This document shows positions 18,341 through 27,382 of a DNA stretch of 64,000 nt, in pieces (the stretch's first letter is position 1; each line of letters opens with the position of its first letter). This DNA is from Alphaproteobacteria bacterium. GTDB lineage: Bacteria > Pseudomonadota > Alphaproteobacteria > Caulobacterales > Maricaulaceae. The notes under the pieces were generated by a model. The model saw nothing but the letters and a program-made list of their open reading frames with translations, was not told the origin of the DNA and searched no databases. Both the position numbers and the translations under genes were made by a program. The stretch is from the NCBI GenBank assembly GCA_016124205.1, contig WGOD01000001.1:1-64000 (forward strand). Reading direction: 5' to 3'.

Positions 18341-21148
18341 CTAGCGCGTATAGGTCTCGCACTCATTCATGACGGCCTGACCTTCGACCTTGCAGATCTG
18401 GACCTGGCCGAACACGTTGCCGGTGTTGGGGCCACGGAAGTTGACCGCGTAGTAGGGCAGCGGCCCGCGGCTCTGCTCCGGGAAGGCATTCGCGCCGACC
18501 ACGCCGTCCGCGGACTCACCCGCAATCAGGAAATCATAACGCTCGGTCACGTTCAGGCAGAGGTGGACGATGATCGCCTCGGCTTCGGTCAGCGAGACCG
18601 TTCCGGTGGCGTCGCCATTGAACGTCGCCAGACGGCGCAGCATGCGGCTGTTCGTCGGCCTGTTCGGCATGCAGTTTGAAAACGGTTCCATTTCGACCGT
18701 ACCCGTCGCCGTCGCTGAATTTCCGGAGACGTTCACTGCCTGGAACTGGAAGCTCACCGACGAGCCGCTGTCGGGAAGATCGATATCGAGCGTGCCGGTC
18801 ACTTCGTCGAATGTGTACGGCACGGTGGGTGGCACGGTCAGAACGAAGCGATCGATATCGCCGGACGCGTGGTCGTCGAGGTCGACCCGATAAGTGCCGT
18901 CGACATCGTCCGCTTCGGTAAAGTTCGACACGGTCGGCAGGGGCAGGGCCGTGACGGAAATATCCGCGGTTGCGGCCTCTGACGCACCCGAACTGTTCAC
19001 GGCGCGGAAGGTGAAGCTGTCCGATCCGCCGACCGTCGGGGCCGTATAGGTGAACTCGCCCGTCGATGCGTTCAGAACCACAGTGCCAAGCGTCGGCTGG
19101 CTGACGATCTCGAAGGACGAAGCGTAGCCGGTCAGCTGGTCTGCTAGGGAGCCCGTGAGCGTCTTCGTCGCCTCGACGCTTCCGCCAAAGCCTGAAACGG
19201 TCGGGGGCTGAAGACCCGCTTCGTCGCGGATGGCGACCGAGGTCGAGCCGCGCACGACGCCGCCGACTTCCATCTGAACCTGGAAACGATGGCGCGACAC
19301 GAAGGGCGTCGGCCAGGTCGTGCGGACGAAGACACCGAAGGTCGGGGTTTCGCCGGGGCCGACATTGAGCGTCACGCTCGCGGCAGGCGTGGCCATGCAG
19401 GCGCCCGAGGTGTTCGTCTGACACACTTCGCCGGTGGCGGGCAGGGCGGGGTCGAGCGAACGGGCACTGACGGTGACTTCACCCGCACCGCCGATATTGG
19501 CGGTGGCGACCGAGAAGACGCCGCGGCGGCCGGCCGGCACGTCGACGATCCCATTGCCGTTGATCGTGGCGGCCAGTGCGACGAGGTCCGGTCCGCCTGT
19601 GGCGTCAGAGCCCAGATTGACCGTGTTCAGTCCCGCGGTGACCTCGGCCATCGGCACGTTGGCGCACGACACGAAGGGGGCAAACGACACGCCAGAGACG
19701 TCGGTCGACGGCGTCAGGGAGATCACAAAGGTCTGGAAGGCTCGCGCCGGAATGTCGACCGGCGTGTTCGGGTCACCGATGGCGCCATTCGTGGCCGGGT
19801 CCGTGCGCTGATAGGTGAAGGCGTTGCGATCCGGGCCATGGTGCTGCACGCGGCAGGCTTCAGCGGTCACGTCGTTGGGGTTCACCACGGTCATGAAGAC
19901 GGTGGCCGGCGTGCCCGTCTGGACAAAGCGGCTGGTCGGCAGCACAGCCGAGCGCATGCGGTTCAGAGGGACGGCGGTCTGGCGATTGCCGGCCACGCTG
20001 TATTCACGCAGCGCTCTCGACGCATCGGCCTCATTCGGCTGACCGACCGGGACGCCGCAGACACTGCCGCGTTCCGGACAGGGACGTGTGGCGTCGGAGA
20101 ATTCAAGCCGTTGCGCCGAACCATAGGACATCAGCGAGCCATAAATGCCGCCGAGCACGTAATCGTCGCTGATGAGAAATCCCCGCGCCCAATCGACCGG
20201 ACGGCCCGCAGTGCCGTCGGTGTCGAGGCCGTGGGCAATCCCGAGATTGTGACCGGTTTCATGTGCCAGAACGTTCCCGTTGTGGCAGACATTGTATTGC
20301 GGAGCGATGCCGTATTCGAGCGTGGGATCGAGCAGAAGCGCGACACCACAGAAGGTGTCGCGACCCGGAACCTGCACGCGATTGATCGAATAGATGTCCG
20401 CCCCGAGCGTGTCCATCCGGGCCCCGAGGCCCTCGAAGCCATTGATCTGGTCGAAAATCTCGCTGAGGAGCGTGAAGCCGCCGCGGTCCGCAGTCAGATC
20501 GACAAAGCCCATGTCGGTGATCGAAGCGGACATTGGAACGTTCGAGTTTTCGAAGGCCGTTGTGGCGCGGCCGACATCGGCTGCCGCGAGGTCCACCAGT
20601 CCCCAGCCATACTGGTCGATCATGGTCTGGTCGTAGGCGTAGAACATGTCGACGACGCCGTTGCCGGCCTGCGGTGACGCTGTGGACGGACGTCCAGCGG
20701 CGGGCGACGGGACGACATGGTCCGTTCCGAAGGCCGTATCCGGTGCGGGGCGCAGGACCAGTTCACCGTGAACCGAGCCTTCGACCTGCCAGGACTGGCC
20801 GTCGATCACGAGCGAGCCGAACACGGCATTCAGCCCGCGCACCAGGTAGAGCTCACCCTCGCCGTCGGCGGCGCGGGCAAAGAGGGAGGTGCCGCCGGCG
20901 ACGGTCGGCTCGACCGCGCCGATCCGCATCCGGGCGATTTCACCGCCGGGTAGGGGTAAGGCGACGGTCCGACCGGCGCGTTCGGCGAAGACCGCGTCGT
21001 TCAACCGGAGTGTGCGCGCCGGTGATTCACCGGCTGCGACATCTGCCTCTGCCGGGTCGGACTGAAGCGTCCAGACGGCAATATCCTCTGCCAAAGCTGC
21101 CGCGGAAATCGACAACACACCCAACGCACACGCAACCTGACGGATCAT
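18341..21148 (-). CDS. Secreted reprolysin-like zinc metallopeptidase with tandem beta domains
   Basis: The start at 21148 is chosen because AAGGGAGAG precedes it and a signal peptide follows (cleavage near residue 20, ALA-ED). The 935-residue protein contains the extended zinc motif HETGHNLGIAHG (ligands H296, H300 and H306) and a Met-turn SLMSYG about 40 residues on (M340), the metzincin/M12B pattern. After the catalytic domain come long stretches that look like beta-sandwich repeats (for example GSDSFTFRAVNSSGASEAATA, then a similar unit near the end). No sorting signal is obvious. It is likely an extracellular or surface peptidase of unknown substrate. Confidence 0.88.
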   Translation of the reverse strand: MIRQVACALGVLSISAAALAEDIAVWTLQSDPAEADVAAGESPARTLRLNDAVFAERAGRTVALPLPGGEIARMRIGAVEPTVAGGTSLFARAADGEGELYLVRGLNAVFGSLVIDGQSWQVEGSVHGELVLRPAPDTAFGTDHVVPSPAAGRPSTASPQAGNGVVDMFYAYDQTMIDQYGWGLVDLAAADVGRATTAFENSNVPMSASITDMGFVDLTADRGGFTLLSEIFDQINGFEGLGARMDTLGADIYSINRVQVPGRDTFCGVALLLDPTLEYGIAPQYNVCHNGNVLAHETGHNLGIAHGLDTDGTAGRPVDWARGFLISDDYVLGGIYGSLMSYGSAQRLEFSDATRPCPERGSVCGVPVGQPNEADASRALREYSVAGNRQTAVPLNRMRSAVLPTSRFVQTGTPATVFMTVVNPNDVTAEACRVQHHGPDRNAFTYQRTDPATNGAIGDPNTPVDIPARAFQTFVISLTPSTDVSGVSFAPFVSCANVPMAEVTAGLNTVNLGSDATGGPDLVALAATINGNGIVDVPAGRRGVFSVATANIGGAGEVTVSARSLDPALPATGEVCQTNTSGACMATPAASVTLNVGPGETPTFGVFVRTTWPTPFVSRHRFQVQMEVGGVVRGSTSVAIRDEAGLQPPTVSGFGGSVEATKTLTGSLADQLTGYASSFEIVSQPTLGTVVLNASTGEFTYTAPTVGGSDSFTFRAVNSSGASEAATADISVTALPLPTVSNFTEADDVDGTYRVDLDDHASGDIDRFVLTVPPTVPYTFDEVTGTLDIDLPDSGSSVSFQFQAVNVSGNSATATGTVEMEPFSNCMPNRPTNSRMLRRLATFNGDATGTVSLTEAEAIIVHLCLNVTERYDFLIAGESADGVVGANAFPEQSRGPLPYYAVNFRGPNTGNVFGQVQICKVEGQAVMNECETYTR

Positions 21149-21170
21149 CGAGCTCTCCCTTTGCGGGGTT

Positions 21171-21199
21171 TTTAAACCAGCAAAATCACAGGCTTGCAA
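21171..21199 (-). promoter_or_regulatory. Candidate promoter for the metallopeptidase gene
   Basis: On the minus strand TTGCAA (21199-21194) and TTTAAA (21176-21171) are 17 nt apart, 22 nt upstream of the start codon. The match to consensus is moderate, and the site lies in the divergent gap shared with rarA. Confidence 0.35.
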
Positions 21200-21267
21200 G
21201 ATTGCATGATTAAAAGCTGCCGATATACGTTTCGGCCGATACCCGAAGCCGCCTAGTCTTGCAGTCG

Positions 21268-22581
21268 ATGAGCAATCTGTTCGAAGCGGCCGGAATGGAT
21301 GACGGCGCGCCGCGGCCTCTGGCCGACCGGCTGCGCCCGCGAACACTCGACGAGGTTGTGGGGCAGGACCACCTTCTGAAGGGCAAGGGGCCGATCGCGC
21401 GGATGCGCGACCAGGGCCGGATTGCCTCGATGATCCTGTGGGGTCCACCCGGGGTCGGGAAGACCACGATCGCGCGCCTGATGGCGCAGGATTCCGGCCT
21501 CGAATTCGAACCGCTTTCGGCGGTGTTCTCCGGCGTCGCGGACCTGAAGAAGGTGTTCGAGCGCGCCCGCGCGCGGCGTCAGGCCGGGCGGGGGACCCTC
21601 CTGTTCGTTGACGAGATCCACCGCTTCAACCGGGCGCAGCAGGATGGCTTCCTGCCGGTGGTCGAGGAGGGCGTGATCACACTCGTCGGAGCCACGACGG
21701 AAAACCCGTCCTTCGAGCTTAACGCCGCCCTCCTGTCGCGCTGCCAGGTGCTGGTTCTGAAGCGGCTCGGTGACGAGGCGCTCGGCCAGCTGCTGGACCG
21801 GGCAGAGGCCGACTATGGCCGCGACCTGCCGGTCACGCCCGAGGGCCGCGCGACGCTGACAGCGCTCGCGGACGGCGACGGGCGCTATCTCCTGAACCTC
21901 GCCGAGGAAGTGTTCGAGACCGAGCCGGATCATCCGCTCGAGCCCGCCGAGATCGCCGAACTCCTCCAGAAGCGGGCGCCGGCCTACGACAAGGACCGGG
22001 AGGAGCACTACAATCTCATTTCCGCGCTGCATAAATCCGTGCGCGGATCGGACCCGGACGCGGCACTCTACTGGCTGGCGCGGATGCTGGGCGCGGGCGA
22101 AGATCCGCTCTTCCTGGCACGCCGGATCGTGCGCATCGCGAACGAGGATATCGGCCTCGCCGACCCGACCGCCATCCACGCCGCGCTTGCGGCCAAGGAT
22201 GTCTACGATTTTCTGGGCTCGCCCGAAGGCGAACTCGCTATGGCGCAGGCGGTGGTCCATCTCGCCTGCGCGCCGAAGTCCAATGCGGTCTACACGGCTT
22301 GGAAGGGCGCGATGCGGACGGCGCGGGAGACCGGCAGCCTGATGCCGCCGAAACATATCCTCAACGCGCCGACCAAGCTGATGAAGTCGGAAGGCTATGG
22401 TTCGGGCTATGAGTACGACCACGATGCCGAGGGCGGCGTCTCGGGGCAGGACTACTTCCCCGACGAGATGCGGGAGCGGCCCGTCTTCTACCGCCCGACC
22501 GACCGGGCCCGCGAAGCGGCCATCGCCGAGAGGCTGGAGCGCTGGCGCGCGATCCGGGATAAAAGGCGGGGCGGGACGTGA
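21268..22581 (+). CDS. rarA: Replication-associated recombination protein RarA (MgsA)
   Basis: A 437-residue AAA+ ATPase (PLADRLRPRTLDEVVGQDHLL). It has Walker A GPPGVGKTT, Walker B LLFVDEIHRFN, sensor GATTENPSFELN and the C-terminal tetramerisation region (VYTAWKGAMRTARETGSLMPPKHILNAPTKLMK). RarA acts at stalled forks near the replisome. The ATG at 21268 is preferred although its ribosome-binding site is weak. The stop overlaps the next gene by 4 nt (GTGA). Confidence 0.95.
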   Translation: MSNLFEAAGMDDGAPRPLADRLRPRTLDEVVGQDHLLKGKGPIARMRDQGRIASMILWGPPGVGKTTIARLMAQDSGLEFEPLSAVFSGVADLKKVFERARARRQAGRGTLLFVDEIHRFNRAQQDGFLPVVEEGVITLVGATTENPSFELNAALLSRCQVLVLKRLGDEALGQLLDRAEADYGRDLPVTPEGRATLTALADGDGRYLLNLAEEVFETEPDHPLEPAEIAELLQKRAPAYDKDREEHYNLISALHKSVRGSDPDAALYWLARMLGAGEDPLFLARRIVRIANEDIGLADPTAIHAALAAKDVYDFLGSPEGELAMAQAVVHLACAPKSNAVYTAWKGAMRTARETGSLMPPKHILNAPTKLMKSEGYGSGYEYDHDAEGGVSGQDYFPDEMRERPVFYRPTDRAREAAIAERLERWRAIRDKRRGGT

Positions 22582-23390
22582 CGCGGCTGGTGGTGAACAC
22601 GATCAGCGCTGTGCTTGCCGCGCTGCTGGTGCTGACGCTCGCCGCGCTGGTCGCCGGGCGGATGATGTTCGCCGAACCGGACGTAACCCAGATCCGGTCG
22701 GTGCGCAGCGCGCTGGAGGCGGACCGGATTCTCTTCGTGTTCGCGCATCCCGATGACGAGATCCTCGTCACCGAGATGATTTCGCGGGCCGTCGCGGAAG
22801 GGATCGAAGTCACGACGGTGACGGCGACGCGCGGCGAGGCGGGGACGCAGTATCCGCCTGTTGTGGATCAGGCCTGGCTGGGCGTGGTGCGCGAGGCGGA
22901 GTTGCGGCGGCACGGTTTCGCGCTGGGCGTCACACGTCAGATCGTGCTCGGCCTTCCCGATGGCGGCGTGCCGGACACGCCGGACGCGGAACTGGCCGAC
23001 ATGGTCCGGGCCGTCATCGATGATGTCCGGCCGGACGTGATCGTCGGCTTTCATCCCGCCAGCGGGATTTCGATGCACCCCGACCACAGGGCGATGGGAC
23101 GGGCGGCAATAGGCGCGGCGGGTGATATTCCGCTGCTTTACGTGCTGGGGCCGCGGCCCGGCTTCCGGCGGTTCGGCGGCGAAGCGCAGCGCCAGGTCGC
23201 CGCTCTTCAGCCCGAGCCGGACTTCGCCATCGGCGCCGATCCGCGGTTGAAGCTGCGGGCGTGGAATATCCACCAGTCGCAGACCCGTTACATTCAGGGA
23301 ACGGCAGGCCTGCCGGCCTGGCTGCTCTATTCGCTCTGGCGGCAGGAGTATTACGCCTGGTCCGAAGAGGCGGTCGCGCCGCGAGAATAG
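22578..23390 (+). CDS. PIG-L/LmbE family deacetylase, membrane-anchored
   Basis: A 270-residue protein starting at GTG, overlapping rarA by 4 nt. An N-terminal hydrophobic segment (ISAVLAALLVLTLAALVAG) acts as an anchor or signal. The zinc motif HPDDE and the later HPDHRA, with GFHPASGISMHPDH, identify the PIG-L fold, which removes acetyl groups from GlcNAc-type substrates. The real substrate is not predictable. The protein probably faces the periplasm. Confidence 0.85.
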   Translation: MTRLVVNTISAVLAALLVLTLAALVAGRMMFAEPDVTQIRSVRSALEADRILFVFAHPDDEILVTEMISRAVAEGIEVTTVTATRGEAGTQYPPVVDQAWLGVVREAELRRHGFALGVTRQIVLGLPDGGVPDTPDAELADMVRAVIDDVRPDVIVGFHPASGISMHPDHRAMGRAAIGAAGDIPLLYVLGPRPGFRRFGGEAQRQVAALQPEPDFAIGADPRLKLRAWNIHQSQTRYIQGTAGLPAWLLYSLWRQEYYAWSEEAVAPRE

Positions 23391-23478
23391 GCCGGGTCAC
23401 AACTTTCGACTCCGCGATTGCGACACATTCGTGATACGCCTTCTGCGCGCCGGTAGGGCGGCGCAGGGGGAAGTACTC

Positions 23479-23856
23479 ATGAAAATCGAACGTATTCACC
23501 TAACTTTGGGTCTCGTCTGGTTGCTTGCCGGCATGACGCTCGGCCAGATCATGGGCGAGTCCGGCGATCACGGACAATTGCCGACCCATGCGCACATCAT
23601 GCTCGTGGGCGGCGTGCTGTCGATACTATGGGCGATCCTGTATCGCGCCTTCGCGTTCCGGCAGGGCGTGCTCGCGTGGATCCAGACGCTTGCGCACCAT
23701 CTGGGGGCGGCGGGCATGGTCTACAGCCTGTTCAACATGTATGGCGGCGGTCAGCCCAACATGGCGCTGTTCGGCCCGATGATCGGCATCTCCGGCCTGC
23801 TCGTCATGATCTCGGTCCTGTTGATCCTGATCCAGAGCTTCCTGAACCGGAACTAG
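23479..23856 (+). CDS. Small four-helix membrane protein with HAH motif
   Basis: The ATG at 23479 has AGGGGGAAG upstream. The 125-residue protein has about four transmembrane helices. The second carries LPTHAHIMLVGG, and a further His pair (AHHLGAAG) lies in the third. It resembles small proteins annotated as cytochrome-c-oxidase-like, which keep a heme-copper-oxidase subunit I type HxH motif, but no copper-centre residues can be assigned. Its TAG stop overlaps the stop of the convergent gene in a shared CTAG. Confidence 0.6.
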   Translation: MKIERIHLTLGLVWLLAGMTLGQIMGESGDHGQLPTHAHIMLVGGVLSILWAILYRAFAFRQGVLAWIQTLAHHLGAAGMVYSLFNMYGGGQPNMALFGPMIGISGLLVMISVLLILIQSFLNRN

Positions 23857-24446
23857 AGCCGCGCAGGGGCCGGACCGAAGCGGTTCGGCCCCGGTTCGCT
23901 CGGCATGTGGTCAAACTGCATGTGGAAAGCGCGCGCAAAGCCATGCCAGACATGCATCCACCCGGCCAGCAGGATGAAGACCGACGCGGCCAATAGAAGA
24001 GCAGATGCCAGCAGGACCGCAGGCGGCCAACCGATGTCCGTAAAGAAAATCGCTGCGCCGATAATGGGTGGCAGGACAACAGCGTGTTCCGCGCTTGTGA
24101 TCAGCACCGCACGCATACCGGGTTCACCGACATCGCGCATGCGGCGGACCCACCAAACCGTCCTCTGATAAATCGCGAGTGTCAGCGAAACACCAAAAAT
24201 GCTCAGGATGGCGAGCTGCAGCACGCGCAAATCCAGTCCCGGGAATTGCCCATAGCTGGCTGTCAACATCGTGATTGCGAAATTGGCGGCCAGACATGCC
24301 GCTGCGATGTACGCCAAAAATACCCAGGGGCGACGCTCTCCGGGCCCAGGTGTGGACACCTGAAGCGGGCCGGCGCGGCCGTTGGGGGACCATGACGGCA
24401 GACCCAGGCGATCGGTCAGCGTCGGAGAGACGGTGGGCTTTGACAT
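23853..24446 (-). CDS. Membrane protein of unknown function
   Basis: A 197-residue protein with a proline/glycine-rich cytosolic N-terminus (about 40 residues) and four hydrophobic segments (for example LAYIAAACLAANFAITML and VVLPPIIGAAIFFTDIG). I recognise no family. The C-terminus is near GWMHVWHGFARAFHMQFDHM, which is histidine-rich. It faces the small HAH-motif gene and shares its CTAG stop. Confidence 0.55.
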   Translation of the reverse strand: MSKPTVSPTLTDRLGLPSWSPNGRAGPLQVSTPGPGERRPWVFLAYIAAACLAANFAITMLTASYGQFPGLDLRVLQLAILSIFGVSLTLAIYQRTVWWVRRMRDVGEPGMRAVLITSAEHAVVLPPIIGAAIFFTDIGWPPAVLLASALLLAASVFILLAGWMHVWHGFARAFHMQFDHMPSEPGPNRFGPAPARL

Positions 24447-24533
24447 TCAGCGACGGTAGCGGGTTGTTCGAACGGAAACCAGACGGCCTCGCCCCTTGCA
24501 CCTCTGCCCGCCGGGGCGTATCCCGCGCGGGGC

Positions 24534-24917
24534 ATGACCCAGCTTCTTCTCATCGGTCTCGGCGGCGCGATCGGCGCGGTCTCCCGGCATCTGTTCGGCC
24601 AGTGGACGCTGCGCGTCATCGGGCCGGAATGGCCCTATGGCACGTTCGGCGTGAACGTGATCGGCGGGCTGATCATGGGCCTGTTCATCGGCTGGCTGGC
24701 CGGGGCGGGCCGGGCCGACGCCAACATGCTGCGCAGCTTCGTGGCGGTGGGCGTTCTGGGCGGGTTCACGACCTTTTCGGCCTTCTCGCTCGACGTCGTC
24801 GTGATGATCGAGCGCAAGGCCTATGCGGGCGCGCTGGGATATGCGCTCGCCAGCGTGATCGCCTCTGTGATCGCGCTGTTTGTCGGACTTCTGATCGCGA
24901 GGCGGTTGATCGCATGA
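24534..24917 (+). CDS. crcB: Fluoride channel CrcB/Fluc
   Basis: A 127-residue protein with four transmembrane helices and the Fluc signatures GGAIGAVSRHL, YGTFGVNVIGGLIMG and GVLGGFTTFSAFS (the central Na+ and Phe-box region). Dual-topology dimers export fluoride. No crcB riboswitch sequence is visible in the 87 nt upstream. The stop overlaps the rluC start (ATGA), an unusual pairing that suggests one transcript for crcB, rluC, HAD and ATP12. Confidence 0.93.
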   Translation: MTQLLLIGLGGAIGAVSRHLFGQWTLRVIGPEWPYGTFGVNVIGGLIMGLFIGWLAGAGRADANMLRSFVAVGVLGGFTTFSAFSLDVVVMIERKAYAGALGYALASVIASVIALFVGLLIARRLIA

Positions 24918-25900
24918 GCCAGGTACAGACCCTTAGCGTCGGGCAGGGCGACGACGGCGCGCGGCTGGACCGCTGGTTCAAGAAGCGCTTCCCGCACATC
25001 AGCCACGGCCAGGTGCAGAAGCTGCTGCGGACCGGGCAGGTCCGCGTCAATGGCGGACGGGCCAAGCCCGATACGCGCCTCGAAGCCGGGCAGGAAATCC
25101 GCATCCCGCCGCTGCCCGAACCGACCGAGGTGAAGGCGAAGGATTCCATCAGCCGCGAGGATGCGGCGATGGTCCGCAGGATGGTGATCTACGAGGATGA
25201 CGATCTGATCGCCTTCAACAAGCCTTACGGCCTCGCCGTGCAGGGCGGCACGAAGACGACGCAGCATCTCGACCGTTTGCTGGCCGCCTTCGGCAAGGAC
25301 GACATGAAGCCCCGCCTCGTCCACCGGCTCGACCGCGACACGTCCGGCGTCATCATCGCCGCGAAGACGCTCGAGAGCGCCTCGCGCCTTGCCAAGGCGT
25401 TCCAGAACAAGGCGGCGGAGAAGACCTACTGGTCGGTCGTGCTGGGCGTGCCGCGCCCGAAAACGGGCGAGATCAAGGGCTTCATCAAGAAGTCGTCGGC
25501 CGGCAAGGGCGGGGCGGATCGCGAGATCATGGTCCCGGCCGAGCATGGCGATCCGGACGCGCAATACGCCCGCACGCTCTACACGACCGCCGGTGAGGCC
25601 GGGCAAAAGGCCAGCTTCGTCGTTCTGCGCCCCATCACCGGGCGGACGCACCAGCTGCGCGTCCACATGGCCGGGATCGGCCATGCCATCCTGGGCGACG
25701 GGAAATATACCTGCGACCGGGAAACGCCGGGTGGCCTCGAACAGAAGCTGCACCTGCATGCGCGCCGGCTGGTCCTGCCGCTGGGCAAGCGCAATCTGGT
25801 GCTTGAAGCGCCGCTGCCCGACCACATGAAGCGCACCTTCGACAAGCTGGGCTTCGACCCGGACCTGATCGACGAAAGCGCGATCGAGGACTTGCTGTGA
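24914..25900 (+). CDS. rluC: 23S rRNA pseudouridine synthase, RluC/RluD family
   Basis: The ATG at 24914 gives a 328-residue protein; an open frame further upstream is not conserved. It has an N-terminal S4 domain (ARLDRWFKKRFPHISHGQVQKLLRTGQVRVNG) and the synthase domain with the catalytic-Asp motif VHRLDRDTSGVIIAAKT, then RPITGRTHQLRVHMAGIGHAI. RluC-type enzymes modify 23S rRNA at 955, 2504 and 2580; the sites here are inferred. It overlaps both neighbours by 4 nt. Confidence 0.9.
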   Translation: MSQVQTLSVGQGDDGARLDRWFKKRFPHISHGQVQKLLRTGQVRVNGGRAKPDTRLEAGQEIRIPPLPEPTEVKAKDSISREDAAMVRRMVIYEDDDLIAFNKPYGLAVQGGTKTTQHLDRLLAAFGKDDMKPRLVHRLDRDTSGVIIAAKTLESASRLAKAFQNKAAEKTYWSVVLGVPRPKTGEIKGFIKKSSAGKGGADREIMVPAEHGDPDAQYARTLYTTAGEAGQKASFVVLRPITGRTHQLRVHMAGIGHAILGDGKYTCDRETPGGLEQKLHLHARRLVLPLGKRNLVLEAPLPDHMKRTFDKLGFDPDLIDESAIEDLL

Positions 25901-26589
25901 CGACGCCGAAACTCGCCCTGTTCGACCTCGACGGCACGCTGGTGGATTCCCGCCAGCTGATCCACGCCTCAATGGACGAGGCGTTCCGCGTCTGCGGCCT
26001 CGGCGGGTGTGAATACGACCATGTGCGCAAGATCGTCGGCATCGAACTCAGCCAGGCCGTGCGCATGCTGCTGCCTGCGGACTATCCCGACGAAGGCGCG
26101 GCCAAGGTTACGCAGACCTTCCGGGAGAGCTTCGTGCGGCTGCGAGCCGACGGCACGCACCTGGAAGGCCTTTATGACGGCGCGCTGGATCTGCTGGCCC
26201 ATCTTGAGCGCGACGGCTGGCTTCTGGGCGTCGCAACCGGCAAGCCGCGCCGCGGGCTCGACCACATCCTCGACACGCACGACCTGCACGGCTTCTTCGT
26301 GACGCTGCACACCAGTTGCCCCGGCCCGGGCAAGCCCGATCCGCGCATGGTGCTGGAGGCGATGGATGCGACGGGCACCACGGCGGACCGGGTCGCGATG
26401 ATCGGGGATTCCACGCACGACATCACGATGGCGGTGAATGCCGGGGTGCGGGCCAAGGGCGTGACCTGGGGCTTTCACACCGCCGAGGAATTGAGCGGCG
26501 CGGGCGCGCATGAAGTGTTCGACCGGTTCGAGGACCTCCAAACCGGGCTCGACCGGTTCGGCAGCGGTATCGGAGTGGCAGCGGAATGA
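25897..26589 (+). CDS. HAD-IA family phosphatase
   Basis: A 230-residue protein from a GTG start that overlaps rluC by 4 nt. HAD motif I FDLDGTL has D10 and D12, motif II/III lies around TGKPRRG, and motif IV is GDSTHDITMAVNAG. It resembles phosphoglycolate phosphatases (Gph), but in this rluC-ATP12 context it is commonly left as an unnamed HAD hydrolase. The substrate is unknown. Confidence 0.87.
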   Translation: MTTPKLALFDLDGTLVDSRQLIHASMDEAFRVCGLGGCEYDHVRKIVGIELSQAVRMLLPADYPDEGAAKVTQTFRESFVRLRADGTHLEGLYDGALDLLAHLERDGWLLGVATGKPRRGLDHILDTHDLHGFFVTLHTSCPGPGKPDPRMVLEAMDATGTTADRVAMIGDSTHDITMAVNAGVRAKGVTWGFHTAEELSGAGAHEVFDRFEDLQTGLDRFGSGIGVAAE

Positions 26590-27332
26590 GTGGTTTCGAA
26601 ACCAAGCCCGGCGTGCGTATCCCGACGCAGAAGGACCATCTGCCCAAGCGCTTCTACAAGACGGCGGGCGTGGCCGAGGGCGAGGGCGGTCATTCCGTGA
26701 CGCTGGACGGCCGGCCCGTGCGCACGCCGATGAAGCGGCCGCTGGCCTTCCCGACGGCTGCGCTGGCCGCCGATGTCGCGGCGGAATGGGAGGCGCAGGC
26801 TGAACGCATCAATCCCGTCACCATGCCGCTGACGCGGCTGGCGCATGGCGCGATCGACGCGGTGCCGGGAAACCGCGATGCGGTGGTCGCCGAAGTCCTG
26901 AAATACGCGGGCACCGATCTGACGCGCCACCGCGCCGAGGAGCCGGCCGACCTGGCCGTGCGCCAGGCACGCGCCTGGGACCCAGCGCTGCGCTTCGCGG
27001 AAGAGAAGCTGGGCGCGCACCTGCCCGCCGTGACGGGCATCCTGCCGGCCGCGACGTCTCCGGCAGCGCTCGCGGCGCTGAAAGACCGTGCCGACGGTTA
27101 TGACGACTGGCGGCTCGCCGTTCTGGGTCATGCAACCGCGGTGACGACCTCGGCTGTGCTGGGCTTCATGTTGTGCGAAGGTGTCCTGTCGGGCGAGGAA
27201 ATCTTTGCCGCGAGCCGGATCGACGAGACCTGGCAGGCCGAGCATTGGGGCGAGGACAGCGAGGCGGCGGAGCGCGCCGAAGTGCTGCGCACCGAACTCG
27301 TCGCCTGCGCGCGACTTCTCGCCGCGCTTTAA
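26586..27332 (+). CDS. ATP12-family F1-ATPase assembly chaperone
   Basis: A 248-residue protein (PKRFYKTAGVAEGEGGHSVTLDGRPVRTPMKRPLAFPT; EWEAQAERINPVTMPLTRLA; TDLTRHRAEEP). This is the ATP12 signature found in mitochondria and alphaproteobacteria, where the protein helps assemble the F1 alpha subunit. It overlaps the HAD gene by 4 nt and is the last member of the coupled crcB-rluC-HAD-ATP12 set. Confidence 0.92.
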   Translation: MSGFETKPGVRIPTQKDHLPKRFYKTAGVAEGEGGHSVTLDGRPVRTPMKRPLAFPTAALAADVAAEWEAQAERINPVTMPLTRLAHGAIDAVPGNRDAVVAEVLKYAGTDLTRHRAEEPADLAVRQARAWDPALRFAEEKLGAHLPAVTGILPAATSPAALAALKDRADGYDDWRLAVLGHATAVTTSAVLGFMLCEGVLSGEEIFAASRIDETWQAEHWGEDSEAAERAEVLRTELVACARLLAAL

Positions 27333-27382
27333 CGCGGCGCGCCAAGCGGCTATTGAGTCTGCGGACTTCAAGGGAGGCCGAG

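Noticed and set aside
24447-24533. Fluoride riboswitch upstream of crcB
   Set aside because: The conserved pseudoknot sequences of the crcB motif are not recognisable in the 87 nt before the ATG.
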